A DNA stretch of 64,000 nt from the NCBI GenBank assembly GCA_027559495.1, contig JAMXSV010000010.1:1984001-2048000 (forward strand), written 5' to 3'. How positions within the stretch are numbered: position 1 is the first letter of the stretch; each line of letters begins with the position of its first letter. Positions 37,001-48,853 of the stretch are shown here, in pieces. The notes under the pieces are model-generated. The model saw only the letters and a list, made by a program, of their open reading frames with translations, was not told the DNA's origin and did not search any database. The translations under genes were made by a program, and so were the position numbers. The DNA is from Aurifilum marmelostoma. Its lineage: Eukaryota > Ascomycota > Sordariomycetes > Diaporthales > Cryphonectriaceae.

Positions 37001-37431
37001 GACGTGACACAGACACGGTCACCTTGGTGTGATTCACCTGCCTTGTCACCCATACAGCCTGCTTATCTGTCGACTTTTTCTAATTTCTCTCAATGGCCTC
37101 GTGTTTGTCTGGGTGAGCCGGAGTCTCCCCATATTTAACCAATGCTCCAACCCACCTTTTCATTGCCCCCTGCATCTGCTTCCATTTCTTGTTCTCCAGC
37201 AGATCATCACTCTCTCTCTCTCTCTATACAACAAGTCGAGAAGGAAAAGCAGCCAAGTACAACAAAAACACAAGCCGCCACGGTCGCGCTTTGTTTTCCT
37301 TTTCCTCTCTCTTCTCTCTTCCTTTCGCAACACCTAATTTCACTCTTGGGAGTCGGGCACTTCCACTTTTTTTTCTTTCCCCCCTTCTTTTCTTTCCACC
37401 TCTGATCTCTTCACCTCACACACACAAACAG

Positions 37432-37452
37432 TCATCATCATCATCATCATCA
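37432..37452 (+). repeat. (TCA)7 repeat in the 5' leader of the AA11 gene
   Basis: Seven TCA triplets end two bases before the start codon at 37455, so they lie in the 5' UTR. Confidence 0.9.
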
Positions 37453-37454
37453 GG

Positions 37455-39042
37455 ATGTACTTTCTCTCCAGCATACCCGCCATGTTCCTCATCCTCTTCT
37501 CGCTGGGCCTGCTGGGCATCACCGCCGTGCAGGGCCACATGATCATGGCCAACCCCGTCCCCTACGGCGCGTACGCGGGCATCGACAACTCGCCCCTCGA
37601 CAGCTCCGGGTCCAACTACCCGTGCAAGGTCACCAGCGACCCGGCCTCGTGGTACTCGCAGGACAAGATCGACAACACCTACGCCGCCGGCTCCTCCCAG
37701 ACCCTCTCCTTCAAGGGCTCGGCCGTCCACGGCGGCGGCTCGTGCCAGCTGGCCCTCACCGGCGACATGGAGCCCGACGCCCAGACGAGCTGGCGCGTCA
37801 TCCTCTCCATCGAGAGCGGCTGTCCCACCACCGACGGCTCCACCCCGGCCACCTACAACTGGACCGTGCCCGAGGACCTCGAGCCCGGCAAGTACAGCTT
37901 CGCCTGGACCTGGATCTCAAAGGAGGCCGGCCAGCCGGAGTACTACATGAACTGCGCCCCCATCACCGTCACCGCCGGCTCTTCTTCTTCTTCCAAGAAG
38001 ATGAGGAGGAGGTCTGTTGCTGGTGACAGGACCCCCCGCGCCGTCTCGTACCCCGAGCTCTTCGTCGCCAACCTCGACTCCATCAACTCGTGCACCATCG
38101 GCCCCGATGTCGACCCCGTCTACCCCGCCCCGGGCCCCAACGTCGAGAAGCTCCTGACCGGCGCCACCCCCAGCTTCGCCAGCGTCACCTCGGGCACAAA
38201 CTGCGTGCCCCTGAGCCAGACCCAGACCAACGGGCCCCTGCCCACCCCCCACGGCCGCCGGCACCTCGGCTGCTGCCACGACCACCGGAGGAGCCGCTGC
38301 TGCCAGCAAGACGGGCGCCTCGACTGTCACCAGCGCCGCTGGTGTCTCTGGTGGTGGCTTTGCCACCTCTGGCACTGCTGCGGCCCAGGCCACCACGACC
38401 ACATCTGCTGCTGCTGCCTCTTCTGTGACCGCCACGAGCACGACTGCTGCCTCTTCTGCTGCTGCTGCTGCCACCACCTCGGACTCGCTCAGCGTCTATG
38501 TCTCCCCCGTCACACCAGGGTCCCACAAGTCGACCGGCTCCTCTTCAGCATCCGAGAGCACCAGCACCGCCGCTCAGACCTCCGAGACATCGGCCACCGG
38601 CTCCTCATCAGAGGCCACCACGACCACCGTCGCCTCCTCCACAGAGACCGTCACCGCCTCCTCCTCGTCCTCCTCCTCGTCGTCGCCATCGTCACCTTCC
38701 TCTTCCTCTGCCGCCTCCACCCTGTCCTCCACCACCATATCCACCTCAACAACCACCACATCCTCGGCAAAGGCAACCGCCACCGGCTCAGGCTCGTCCA
38801 ACTCCACCAGCTCCTCGGGGGGCAGCAGCAGCAGCGCCTCCACAAAGTCCGGCACCTGCACGGACGAGGGCATGTTCAACTGCGTCGGCAGCCAGTACCA
38901 GCAGTGCGCCTCGGGCGCCTGGACCGCCATGCAGGCCCTGCCCGCCGGCACCACCTGCCAGCAGGGCGAGAGCGAGACCCTGTGGGCGCGCGAGATCCGT
39001 GTCAGCCTGCTGCGCAAGGCTCGTCGCGCACGGCCTTGGTAA
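37455..39042 (+). CDS. AA11 lytic polysaccharide monooxygenase with X278-like module, frameshifted
   Basis: After a signal peptide (1-27, ending AVQG) the mature protein begins with His28, and the second copper-brace His is His92 in SAVHGGGSC. The block HMIMANPVPYG, SPLDSSGSNYPCK, SWRVILSIESGCP and YMNCAPITV matches AA11 monooxygenases, copper enzymes that cleave chitin oxidatively. A basic KKMRRRS stretch follows, then a conserved SYPELFVANLDSIN segment, a Ser/Thr/Ala linker of about 200 residues, and a Cys-rich C-terminal module with GTCTDEGMFNCVGSQYQQC, which resembles the X278 module found on AA11 proteins. The linker and module are in a different frame from the catalytic domain. The shift occurs at 38245-38250, six C residues, where ignoring one base restores PTPTAAGTSAA. 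No GT-AG intron explains it. The end (RVSLLRKARRARPW) is unusually basic. Confidence 0.85.
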
Positions 39043-39681
39043 GGGAAGGGGGGTGTCTTGTCTTGTCTACTGTTGACGACGGGGTTGATCGGGGATGGTG
39101 ATTGTGGTAGTGATGTGTTATTCCTGAGGTGGTGATCACCACTACAGGCCAGGGACAAACTTCGATTCTTTTAGGTACATACTTTTTTTTTCCTCCATAG
39201 GACAAGCATTCGCAGGCCAGGTGTCATGTTTGCTTGTGTGACTTTTGGAGGGGGCGGCATTTGTTGATGATGGAATTGGTAATTAAAGGGACAATAGGAA
39301 ATGGTCATTTGGTTCGGTACCGGCGGAATTTGATACCCTCTTGATGTTTTTTTTCATAAAAAGAGAATGACTCGGCTTAATGTGATGTAAACAAAGTAAT
39401 GAGAACCCTGTTGTGTTATACATGTCACCCAAATATCCGTCCAAGGGATAAAAGCAGGCTCTGATGATAAGCCGAGCAACAAGAAAACAAATAATTCTCA
39501 CACCGCTCGAAGGGTAATTGACAAGGGACCAACATGATGCAATCTGCCAAAATATTCCATGTCTTCCTCGCGTACGATTATCCGAGGGAAGAAAAAAAGA
39601 TGCAATACAGGATATGATGCCATGTCGTCGAATGTCGTGAGGTCATAACATCGTAACTCTCTTCTGCCCCCTCCTTGCCCA
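39043..39681. other. convergent 3' region, AA11 and CorA-like genes
   Basis: These 639 bases lie between stop codons of convergent genes. They are AT-rich with T-runs; no gene is seen. Confidence 0.5.
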
Positions 39682-40783
39682 TCAGTCGTCTTTTCTCTGC
39701 TTGAAGAACCAAGGAAAGTTTTCCTTAAAGAACCTCCTGATCCTTCGTCTGGCCTTGGCGATGCTCATCAGCATGACCAGACTCATAATCAGCAGCCCGC
39801 TCGGGACCGAGACCTCGGCCCACATGACGGCGGCATCGTGCAGCTGGTCCAGAGGGCCTGTCGTCATGGACAGCATGGTCGCCACAAAGCTCAGCGGGAT
39901 GAAGAAGGTGGCCAGCCACGTGAGCCACTGCAGGTTTCTGTTGTCCTTGTAGCCCCGCCGTGAGTCTTGGATGGTGATTACCGCCGTCACCACCTCCGTC
40001 AGCCGGTCGATCCGCGCCTGGTACTCCTCCATATAGTTCAGCACGAGCGTGTAGTCGTGCCGGTATGCCTTGACGCACTCGAGGCTCAAAAGGTCCTGGA
40101 GCGTGCTCGGGGGCCTGTGGAGGTGCCCCTGCCAGCCGCTGCCGCCCGCCACGCGGCTCTCCTGGACGGATATATGCCTGCGTCCCTCGTGGGACATGCT
40201 CTGCCGGTCGGCGTCGCCGTGCTTCCTATCCTCGTCGCGGCCCGGGTGCATGCGGTCGGGATGCTTGGCCTCGCTGAAGACACGCAGAAACGTCTCGGCC
40301 AGCATGGCCCGGTACACGGGGACCACCCTCCGCCAGAGGTGCAGCTTGTGGAGGGCCGTCTCGATCTGCTCGTCCTTTGTCAGGAAGCTGTCCGGCGCCG
40401 CGATCTCCCAGTCGATCTGGTTTAGGCGTGTCTTGATGTAGTCGACGATTGTCAGCCACTCGTTGCATATGACATGCAGCAGGGCCCGCACCGGGCGGCA
40501 GGCTACCGAGAGCTCGTTGTGGGGTTCGGCCGCGCTGCCGCCGCCGTGCTCGTGCCCAGGAGCCTGGTCTGAGGCAGCTGGGCGCGAGGCCCAGTAGACG
40601 AAATCCTCAAAGAGCGAGCTCTCGAAAGTCTTTGGCGGGCTCGAGTCCGCAGATGGCGGCATCTCTGACATGGACGGCACGCGGTTCCAGTTGCGATATT
40701 GCCGCCAGAGGGGGTGTCCTTTCTTCATGGTGGGGTCTAGCAGCAGAATTCCAATCTTGGGTCCGGGGCTCCTGCGTTCGTCG

Positions 40784-40815
<32 letters not shown>

Positions 40816-41951
40816 TTGTTGTTGTTGTTGGGTTCTGCCGTTAGTTTGGTCATTCCGAGTGTCTTGCTCCTCATCCGGATTCTTGATCCAGAACGTGGCC
40901 CGGGCCCGGATATGTCCGATCCTGGGCTCTCTTTCGGCGCCACCATCCGGGTAGGTATCCCAGCGTCGACTCGTATTGCGGTCACCCTGGAGCTGGCGGT
41001 AGACGTTGAAATTGGATACCTCAGCATCCCCTTCCCTCATGACATCCTTGTTCTGGAAGTATCGTGCTCGATGGAACCGCATCTGGAACCAATTCTGGCT
41101 CTTGGCGACGATATCAAGATTCGGAGGGTCACGCCACCAGTCCCCTTGAGATTCCATGTTAGCAAGGTAAAGTCCGGTACGCTGCAGCCCACCCGGGCCT
41201 TGTCACTAAGGCGAGGTCGGATGCTCAACGTACTGATATTATACCACACATTGTCGTAAAGATGCTCCCTGAAGAAGAGTGGGTTCACATCGTACCGAGA
41301 GCCGAGTATCTCAATGACCTCGCTGGACAAGTCTTCGACCACAAACAACCTAAACTTTGTGTTTGCATCTGTGGCCTCGTCTAACTTTGCAATTCGGGCC
41401 CGGAGGGCAGAAGGAGTCTGACAATTTTCCCTCGCAGGACCTTCCGTGTCATCCGAATAGTCCAAAATGGTGACATTGGTCCGGGCCATGCGTCTATCTC
41501 GCTCCTTGACTTCATGGCCGGGTGAGTAAGCTCATCGTTCCATACACAACATAGGCTGGTTCAGACTCACATTTCTCCTCCTTTGGCTCGGGGTAGCTGC
41601 CGATCGTATTGGGTATCCACCTCACAGGTGCGGTGCCCACCATCATGAAATCGGCCAGCAGCTGCAGATGAGGCCAAGCCGTACTCAACTGCTTAACATA
41701 TTTCAAATATGGCCAGTTGTCGCTGTGATACGCCGTGTTAGCTATTTACCCCTCTGAAAATATGTATAAGGAATCCCAGGGGGAAACAAGCATTACAGTG
41801 CTGGAAAAGCGTTGCGCCAACCGAAAGGGCCTGATGCCCATTCATTGAGTTGCTCAGGATTGTTTACATCGCCCATATTGTAGGCATTGAGCGATTGCTG
41901 GACCCCGACGCCCGTCTCGAGCTCGGTGGCCTGCCTTTTGAATTGAGCCAT
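39682..41951 (-). CDS. CorA-like membrane protein with altered GMN motif and poly-Q tract
   Basis: Four exons (41951-41797, 41722-41571, 41509-41207, 41144-39682; introns of 74, 61 and 62 bases) join in frame to 690 residues. The last intron has a perfect GCTAAC branch site; its donor (GTGACA) is the least certain border. The long soluble N-domain contains RDPPNLDIV and NWFQMRFHRARYF, typical of fungal CorA-like proteins. Near the C-terminus a helix (YQARIDRLTEVVTAVITIQDS) leads into two membrane segments, LATFFIPLSFVATML and PSGLLIMSLVMLMSI. CorA channels carry Mg2+ with a GMN motif at the end of TM1; here the place is occupied by SMTTG (Met630). A run of 15 Gln (40786-40830) sits in a disordered region. 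Transport of Mg2+ is therefore doubtful. The C-terminus is basic and cytosolic. Confidence 0.85.
40786..40830 (-). repeat. poly-glutamine tract, (CAG)9(CAA)6 type, in the CorA-like gene
   Basis: On the plus strand nine CTG units are followed by six TTG units; on the coding strand they give 15 Gln codons. The tract lies in the disordered part of the N-domain and could vary in length. Confidence 0.95.
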
Positions 41952-44900
41952 GGTCGCTAAGCAGGTCGACCAGACTGATGCGAGCCTCGACCGTTGATCA
42001 TTCGGCCATGACGGAAAAGGGCTTGAGATCCGGCAGTAGTAGCAGCACCTCGGATGCTGCAACGCACAGAGACACCTGGAAAATGGGCGGCAGAAAGAGA
42101 CGAAGGAGAGAGCAGGAGAGGGGGAGGGGAGGTACGGAGCTGAAAAGGCGAGCAATGAGGCTCTGGCGGCCACGGCGGAGAGAGAGATTAAAAAAGGATT
42201 GACATGGACTGCGCGCTGCGGACCCTGACTCCTTGTCGGGAGCCGCAGCAGCATGGGACTGCATAATGCTAGCCCTCATCGGGCCTCGAGCTGACACCCA
42301 TGGGGTTGACCCGCCGTCGCAGTGCCAGGTGGTCGTGCAGTGGTTCCCTACGTGGCTGGGTCGAGAGTGTGCCCATCCTGACCGGTTGCTGCGCCAAGCC
42401 AGTCAGATAGAAGAGAGAAGAGAAAAGATGGCCGGGGGGTGGGGGAGGGGGAAGAGGGCCATTCTGGTGGCCGGCGCTTCGAGATCGGCAGTGATTATCA
42501 CGGTTAGCGCACAAGGAACAAGGGGGGGGACCGGCCCGTAGCATCGACAGCGGGTCTCTTTATTCATTGTAAGTAAGGCTTCCGCCTCTTGCAGATTGCA
42601 ACACTGGTGGACTTACCAGGACATTATGTGTGCATGCATCGAGGCCAAGCAAGCAAGCACTACACAGCCAGCGTACAGATGAGTCGTTTCCCGACAGCTG
42701 TGTCTGTCTCACTTTGTGTGGTTAGAATATCGACCCTTGGAAAGACATGGCTGCATGCTTGAAAGCATATTTTCCCTATGCGCTGTCGATAGATTGCGAG
42801 TGTGGCTGTCATCACCGCTTACGCCTCTATTTTTCAGGACGCTGCGCCTCTTCGATGAGCAGATGGGCAACAGCTACAAAATCGACACATGAGCGAGTGA
42901 TCACCTAGGGAGATTCCGTCAGATTCCGGGAGATTCCTACCCTGGATCGTGCTTGCCTCACATACACCCTCGTCGTCATAGTGTCCTGGAAGCCTAAGTG
43001 GTGAGTTGCGTGGCAAGAACTATCCTGTGCCTAGTACTTACCTGATCAGCAAAACCAGCACTTGAGGAGGTCACGTGTTTGGCTCCAGCGTGACCGCCAG
43101 TCAGGCTTTGTGACCGCCCTGATCGGCCATTTGGGCTCGTAAAGCGAGTACAGGTGAGATACAGCCTGGTACTGTTTCCATCACTCCTGCTTAGAGATTC
43201 ATGAATGCCGAAGTTTATGTTTCCGATGCCGGGGCAATCATTCGGGAGCTTGTCATTTTTGTATCCTGTTCATTTCAACCTTCAACCTCAAGCCCAGAAA
43301 CCTTCATTTTAATTCTCAGAAATAGCATAAATCTGAAGTGTCCTGGATAAGACAACAAGACGGTAAACGATAGCGGATATGGAAACAAAAAGCTGCCTCG
43401 AATATTTCAAGTGTTTTACTACTGGATAGGCGTCTCATAATAGCAGCATTTTCAGTCCCATCGTGAGTGGGTGAAAGTTGAGTAATTTCTGTCAGGCATG
43501 GTTTGTGGAGGGGTGACTGATGGTTCGAGTATGGTTGGAGGTGTGCTTGTTGTAGCGCAGTGGATATGTAAATGCTTGCGCTTTGGCTCTGAATATCAAG
43601 TAGAAGGTGAGAGTTGCTGATCTCGATAAATTGATATAAAAACAAAAACAGAAGCCAACGCACTTGGGGCTGTGGAGTTGGACAGCTCAAATGGTGAGAT
43701 GTAGGGTATTCTCGGATAAGCCCTTACGATTTCCACAGTGGCACCCAGGCTGTATCATATACAACAATCATCTTTCAGTGAACAGTCCGAGGCTTCTCCA
43801 GAGTGAGACCAGCTGCTGAGGTTTTTGGGAGCCAGTCAGCTCATCTTGGATAGCTACACGTCTAGCCTGTTAATGGAATATCTGCAACAGCTGTGCCTCC
43901 TAACCGGGGCCGTAAGGCAGAAATTACTTAGCATAAGGCAAAAGGTTCTTCAGTCTGTGGAAATTATCTTCAATGTCACCTTTCCATACGTCGCGCAAAA
44001 GCAATCGCCAGTGCTTTATGCACTGGGCTATTACCCTATATGGGATGTCTCCATGCCATGAGAGATGATCTCCTGCATTGAACATGCTACTGTTATGAAA
44101 ACCTCCAATATATGAATCTCCGACTCGTCCAGCCAATGACTGTGGGCCTATCAAGCCGCGTTATTGTTGCATAATTATAAGCCAAGCTCATTTTTATCAG
44201 CAACACTCCAGAAGAGAGCGTCAATAGTATTGATGCAAGTAATATTTTTAATCTTCTTTTTTCATTATCGTAATAATTGATCCAGAGCAGAGTCCATCAG
44301 CGCATTACGTCTACCCTAGAGTAGGGTAGCCAAGCATCTGGGGATAGTGAAAGACACGAGCAAGAGTTCATCCAGATGGATGAGTCAACCACGATATGAG
44401 GATCGAGATTCCACTGCTGAAGCTAAACGACATTTCCAGGATATAATACATATGGGGAAGCAGATTTTCATCAATATGATGCCGGATGAGGTGATGAGTA
44501 CACAAGCACTCCACTATGCGACTGCCAGGGCTGTCCGGAAGAAATCACTGCGCAGGCTTCAACACCCCCTGACGACGTCCACGGCTCGTAAATCTCGCGC
44601 CAAGGTGAGATCAACTTATACAGTCATCTGTGAGAGAGGTAAATAATGTTCAGACCCGGGGTGTCTTGGATGACAGGGGGATCAGGTATGCTTTCCGAAG
44701 TTCAGAGGGTTGGCCATAACATAATGCCTACTTGGAACACTTGCCGCACAGCCTCATCACTTTACATAATCACTACATGTGGATTTCTGGGAGGGTGTCA
44801 AGGTCTCAAGCATACCAGCCTGATAATTGGTTCCAGTATAGGAGGCTACGATCCGGGTACATACATATACTTGTACCAGATGACAGTCGCATAATGACCA

Positions 44901-46655
44901 TCATAGTGTGCAAGTCTCGGGCGCGCCCGTGTCGACCGGCCATTATGAAGCGCAGTTCTTCGATTCGGGTGGTAGTCTTGGATTCTTGGCCGTAAGAGGG
45001 AAAAAAAGGAAGGGGAAAAAAAAAGAGAATCGACAATGAGGCATTTGTGGCGTGTCAGGGGATGAGACAACTTGGAAAAGAGATGCTGGCTGTGTGCGGC
45101 CCAGCCGGACCGCCTCGAGAACCAGATACTTACCGGGATGATAAAATCCGAGGATGATCTCGTCAAGACGGTGCTGGTTAGTGCGTGAGACACGGCAAGC
45201 AGTGTCGATGGTACATCCCTTTTCGTCGAAGGCCTGCAGCCCTTGGCCTACTGAATGCGGACGTGTTCTAAGAATATCTGAGGCTTTTTTCCCCCTGTAG
45301 TCTAAGGTTCAGACAAATGAATATCTCTCAAATATGAATAATTAGTTGCATGGCTCCTTGTACATTTGAGCGAACAGCATTGTTATGTGGGTACGAGGAC
45401 ATTTCCAGAAGGGAAGCTAAAGTGAGGAAGCCATGATGAAAACAGACTCTTCTGTTATATGCGCATTGGGAAATATACATGAGCTAATTACATGTACATA
45501 GACGTGTCGTGTGATCCGAGAACCCAGTCCTGTTGTTTCTTTCCTTCCCCTGGCCTGCCTTGCTCCCTACGAGGAATCGTCCTGTGTAGCTAGGCTGGCA
45601 GGCTGGGTGTTTATTTTGAGATGCGGTACTGGCAGCATACCAGCTGTGCCAAGCAGGTGGATAGTGATGGAAATTGTAGCAGGAGGAGCTGAAGGAGCCT
45701 GGAGGAGGTAGATTATGCCGCACAAACGATGTGAAGAATGACCATCTGGCTTGAGCCCTAAGCATGCACTCATATTACACCTTGCGGATGTCACTCAGGT
45801 GATAGGGGGATGTTCGTCCAGGATTGCTCTGGAGACGGCGTCTAGTTCAGATATATTTATGGAAATATGGCTGCGAGCATTTCCCTTGCGATTCATGAAA
45901 ACGTCTTGCAGACAAGGGCATAGGACGTACAGGGCAGGCTAAAGACGGCCGCAGAGATATGCAAACAATACGGCTGTAGCAGACGCAAATGGGACCAGGC
46001 ACCGGCATGGCCGCGGAATGTTAAATTTAGAATCACCGGAAACGGTGGGAATGCTGAAGATGAGGCTCCGCAGGCGATTTAGCTTGAGACCTAAGCGTCC
46101 CGAGTCAACGGAGAGAGGAACATATCAAGTCGCCAGAGCAACAACGAAAACGTACATGACAAGTGTGGAGTGACGTCTGGCCATTTGTCGTCCGAAAAGG
46201 GCTAAACTGCGAACGTTGATGAGGGCAGATGATCTCGATTCCGGAGTAGTGCACATTCCTCGGGATAAGACATACAGCGAAAACAACGCAGGCCGACCAA
46301 TGGAAGCCTTGCATCCGGCGATCGCATTCACACGCCACATGCCAGTGACGGCTTTTTGTTGTCCTGGATGCTGGTCTCGGCCTTGGTGACAGGATGGCAA
46401 CGGCTTCGGCTCTGCATCCAGAACTTGTTTACGGCTGTTTGCGCACAAAACACTGTCGAGCAGCCGTCTATAAGAAGACGACATGGCGTTAGTTCATGAG
46501 ACTACACCAGGCTAGATCACCATCTCTCCTCTGATTTCCTGACCTTGGGCTGACACTCTCGCTGTCTCTCTCTCTTCCACACACACACTCGTTCCTCTGC
46601 ACACACACACACAGAACCCAAGGTTATCTCACATCTTCCTCACTCGTCAGCAAAG
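41952..46655. other. 4.7 kb gene-poor region
   Basis: No ORF longer than about 150 codons and none with a recognisable motif. The middle part (about 43,200-45,000) is more AT-rich than the coding areas. Short CA runs lie at 46,575-46,615 in the leader of the next gene. I cannot identify a transposon, and the region may be simple intergenic DNA or hold a non-coding transcript. Confidence 0.5.
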
Positions 46656-47840
46656 ATGCGTTTCGAGCACGCCTACGCCCTTCTGGCCCTCGGCCGTGTG
46701 GTGGCTGCCCAGAACAGCTCATACACCGTGCCACCAGTCTCGGGGTCGTCGAGCACCACACCTCTGTCCACGTCCAGCAGCCCCTCGCCGACATCTTCTT
46801 CTTCTTCCTCCGCCGCCACTGTCGGCGCCGAGACTGTGTCCCTCATCGAGATCGCCACCGTCCCGGCACGACCCAAGCGCGCTGGTGTTGCTGCCAGGCA
46901 GGCCGCAGTGGAGGCCGTCTACATCTGCCCCATCTACAACGTCGAGATCCCAGACTCGCCTTGCTACCCATGTGCCGTGGGTGAGCCGACGGGCCAGCAG
47001 ACCCTCTTCGTGGACACTGTAAGCTGAGGCCCTCTTTTTTTCCCCCCTCCATCACCCCGTTTCTTGAGAGATACCAAACAGATCTGGCTGACCTGGGCGA
47101 ACCAGACCTCCACCGTCGGCGGTGTCCCTGACCCGACTCCCGTCTTCGCCTACAGCTTCTGCGTGGGCTGCGAGGCCACAGAGGTCACGATTGACGTCCC
47201 TGGCTACACGCCTGGCTCGCGTAACTTCGGCACCTGCCTGCCCGGCGCCATCACCAGCGGACCAAGCACACCGACGCCCGCGCCCACTCCTCGCCCTGGC
47301 AACACCACCATAGGCATCACCACCAACATCTACGTGACGGCCACCATCTACAACCTGATCGAGATCGTCTCGTACTGCCCGACCAACGGCCACAAGAAGA
47401 CCATCTACGAGCAGTCGACCTCGTGCTCCACCTACAGCACCTGCGTCACCATCCCGCCCGAGCTGTGCACCACCACCTACAGCACCAAGAACGGCGTCAT
47501 CGTCACCTACACCGCGCCCGTCTCCACCTGGACCCAGCTGCTCACCACCGCCGTCACCTCCACCGTCTCCACCATCACCGTCACCAGCCCTACCCCCATC
47601 GCGACCGTTGCACCTGCGGGCTACACCCCCGTCGCGACCTCGGCCGCCGCCGCCGTCGCAGGGTCATCGGCTGCTGCTGCCGCCCCCGCCGCCGCCGGGG
47701 CCTCATCGGCTGCCGCCGCGGCGGGCACGACCTCGGGCAGCTCGGCTGCGCAGCAGACCTACGTCACGGCCGGTGCTGGCCAGGCGTTTGCCTCGGTCTC
47801 TGCCATTTCCCTGGCGCTCTTTGCCTTCATCTTCGTCTAA
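46656..47840 (+). CDS. Cys-containing Ser/Thr/Ala-rich GPI-anchored wall protein
   Basis: Two exons (46656-47018 and 47082-47840, 63-base intron) join in frame to 373 residues. A signal peptide (about 1-18, ending VVAAQ) is followed by a Ser/Thr-rich stretch, a central region with paired cysteines (YICPIYNVE, SPCYPCAVGE, FCVGCEATE, GTCLPGA), and a second set (SYCPTNG, TSCSTYSTCVTIPPELC). The C-terminus is Ala/Ser-rich and ends in SVSAISLALFAFIFV, a GPI signal. I do not recognise a named family; the pattern is that of fungal surface proteins stabilised by disulfides. It is convergent with the GH7 gene, about 1 kb between stops. A role at the wall is inferred from architecture only. Confidence 0.85.
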
Positions 47841-48853
47841 TTGATGGATCGAGGAGGAGGAGCAGGAGGAGGAGGAGGGGGTTTGATCAGGACCACCACC
47901 ACGCAGCAGGGGGTGGGACAACCCAGAAGGTAATTAGTAATGATGTGTGCATGAAGGATACCCAACTACAGGTAGCTTTCATCAATTGTACCTTCCACCA
48001 AAGAGGCTCTTCTTCCATTTTCAGGATGGGGATTGTGTTTTTTTTTCTTTTCTTTTTCTAATTCTCTTTTGTATTCGATGTCGAGGCGCCCAGGCGTGGA
48101 AGCACCGGATTAATTGGACGCGGAGCCACCCTCTGCTGCTGCATACGGCGTTGGTCGTGGGCTCTGTGTATTTTTTTCTTCACTTGGGCGGTTACAGCTC
48201 ATTATTTAATACTCAATGTTAATGATTGACCTTGACATCTGTGATCCTATTGTCAGCTGTGTGAATGAATCATTTGTTGTAGTAGATCCAAGTACATCAG
48301 ATTCCCATGACCAGTTCCAAGAGAAAGAATGGTATGATTGTTGCTGTTGTCGTGTATAATTAATTGATGATGGACAAGCTATCACAACATTTCCTAATAT
48401 GGCAGTGTGGCTAGGGTAACCGAAAGCAGTATATTTACAGACCTACTGTCGGGGCAGTTGTTGACATTCATTCAAGACCAATATTTCTCAATTCTTCACG
48501 TTCAAGAACGAGCACCAAGGATGTGGTTGATCAAAAAAAGGTTTGATTCCCAATTTACAAGCATCACAGCTCAGGAAAGCCGTTTTCTCTCAGCTATATA
48601 CAAGAGAAGGATAGATGATATATGTCCAAAGGCAAATGCGTTTTTTTGCCAAAAGCAAGAAATTTGCAGAAAAAAGGTCGGAAGGAAAAAAAGAAACCCA
48701 TCTTCCTTAAGCGTCTTGGTGTTTGTTCCCCCCCCTCAACCGGACGCCGATTGGAATGCGAAGGATGGAAAACTTCTAGTGTCTCTCTCTCTCTCTCTCA
48801 CACACACACTCTCTCTCCAACCCGAGTCTAAACCCCCAGCGAAAACAAACAGT
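47841..48853. other. convergent 3' region, 1.0 kb
   Basis: Non-coding sequence between the GPI protein and GH7 stop codons. Includes G/A-rich tracts near 47,850-47,880 and a CT/CA run near 48,783-48,815. No gene is seen. Confidence 0.5.

Larger units (their letters stand above)
33766..37454. other. 3.7 kb intergenic region between divergent secreted-enzyme genes
   Basis: This region separates the divergently transcribed aspartic protease and AA11 monooxygenase. No ORF looks coding. It includes a (TATG)7 repeat at 34041-34068, pyrimidine/purine tracts, and a long CT-rich leader from about 37,170 to 37,430 ending in seven TCA repeats before the ATG at 37455. The size suggests extensive regulatory sequence, but I cannot assign individual sites. 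Confidence 0.5.

Noticed and set aside
44347..44646. 99-codon ORF in the gene-poor region
   Set aside because: Starts in AT-rich non-coding sequence and lacks any recognisable motif; a decayed element is possible but not supported.
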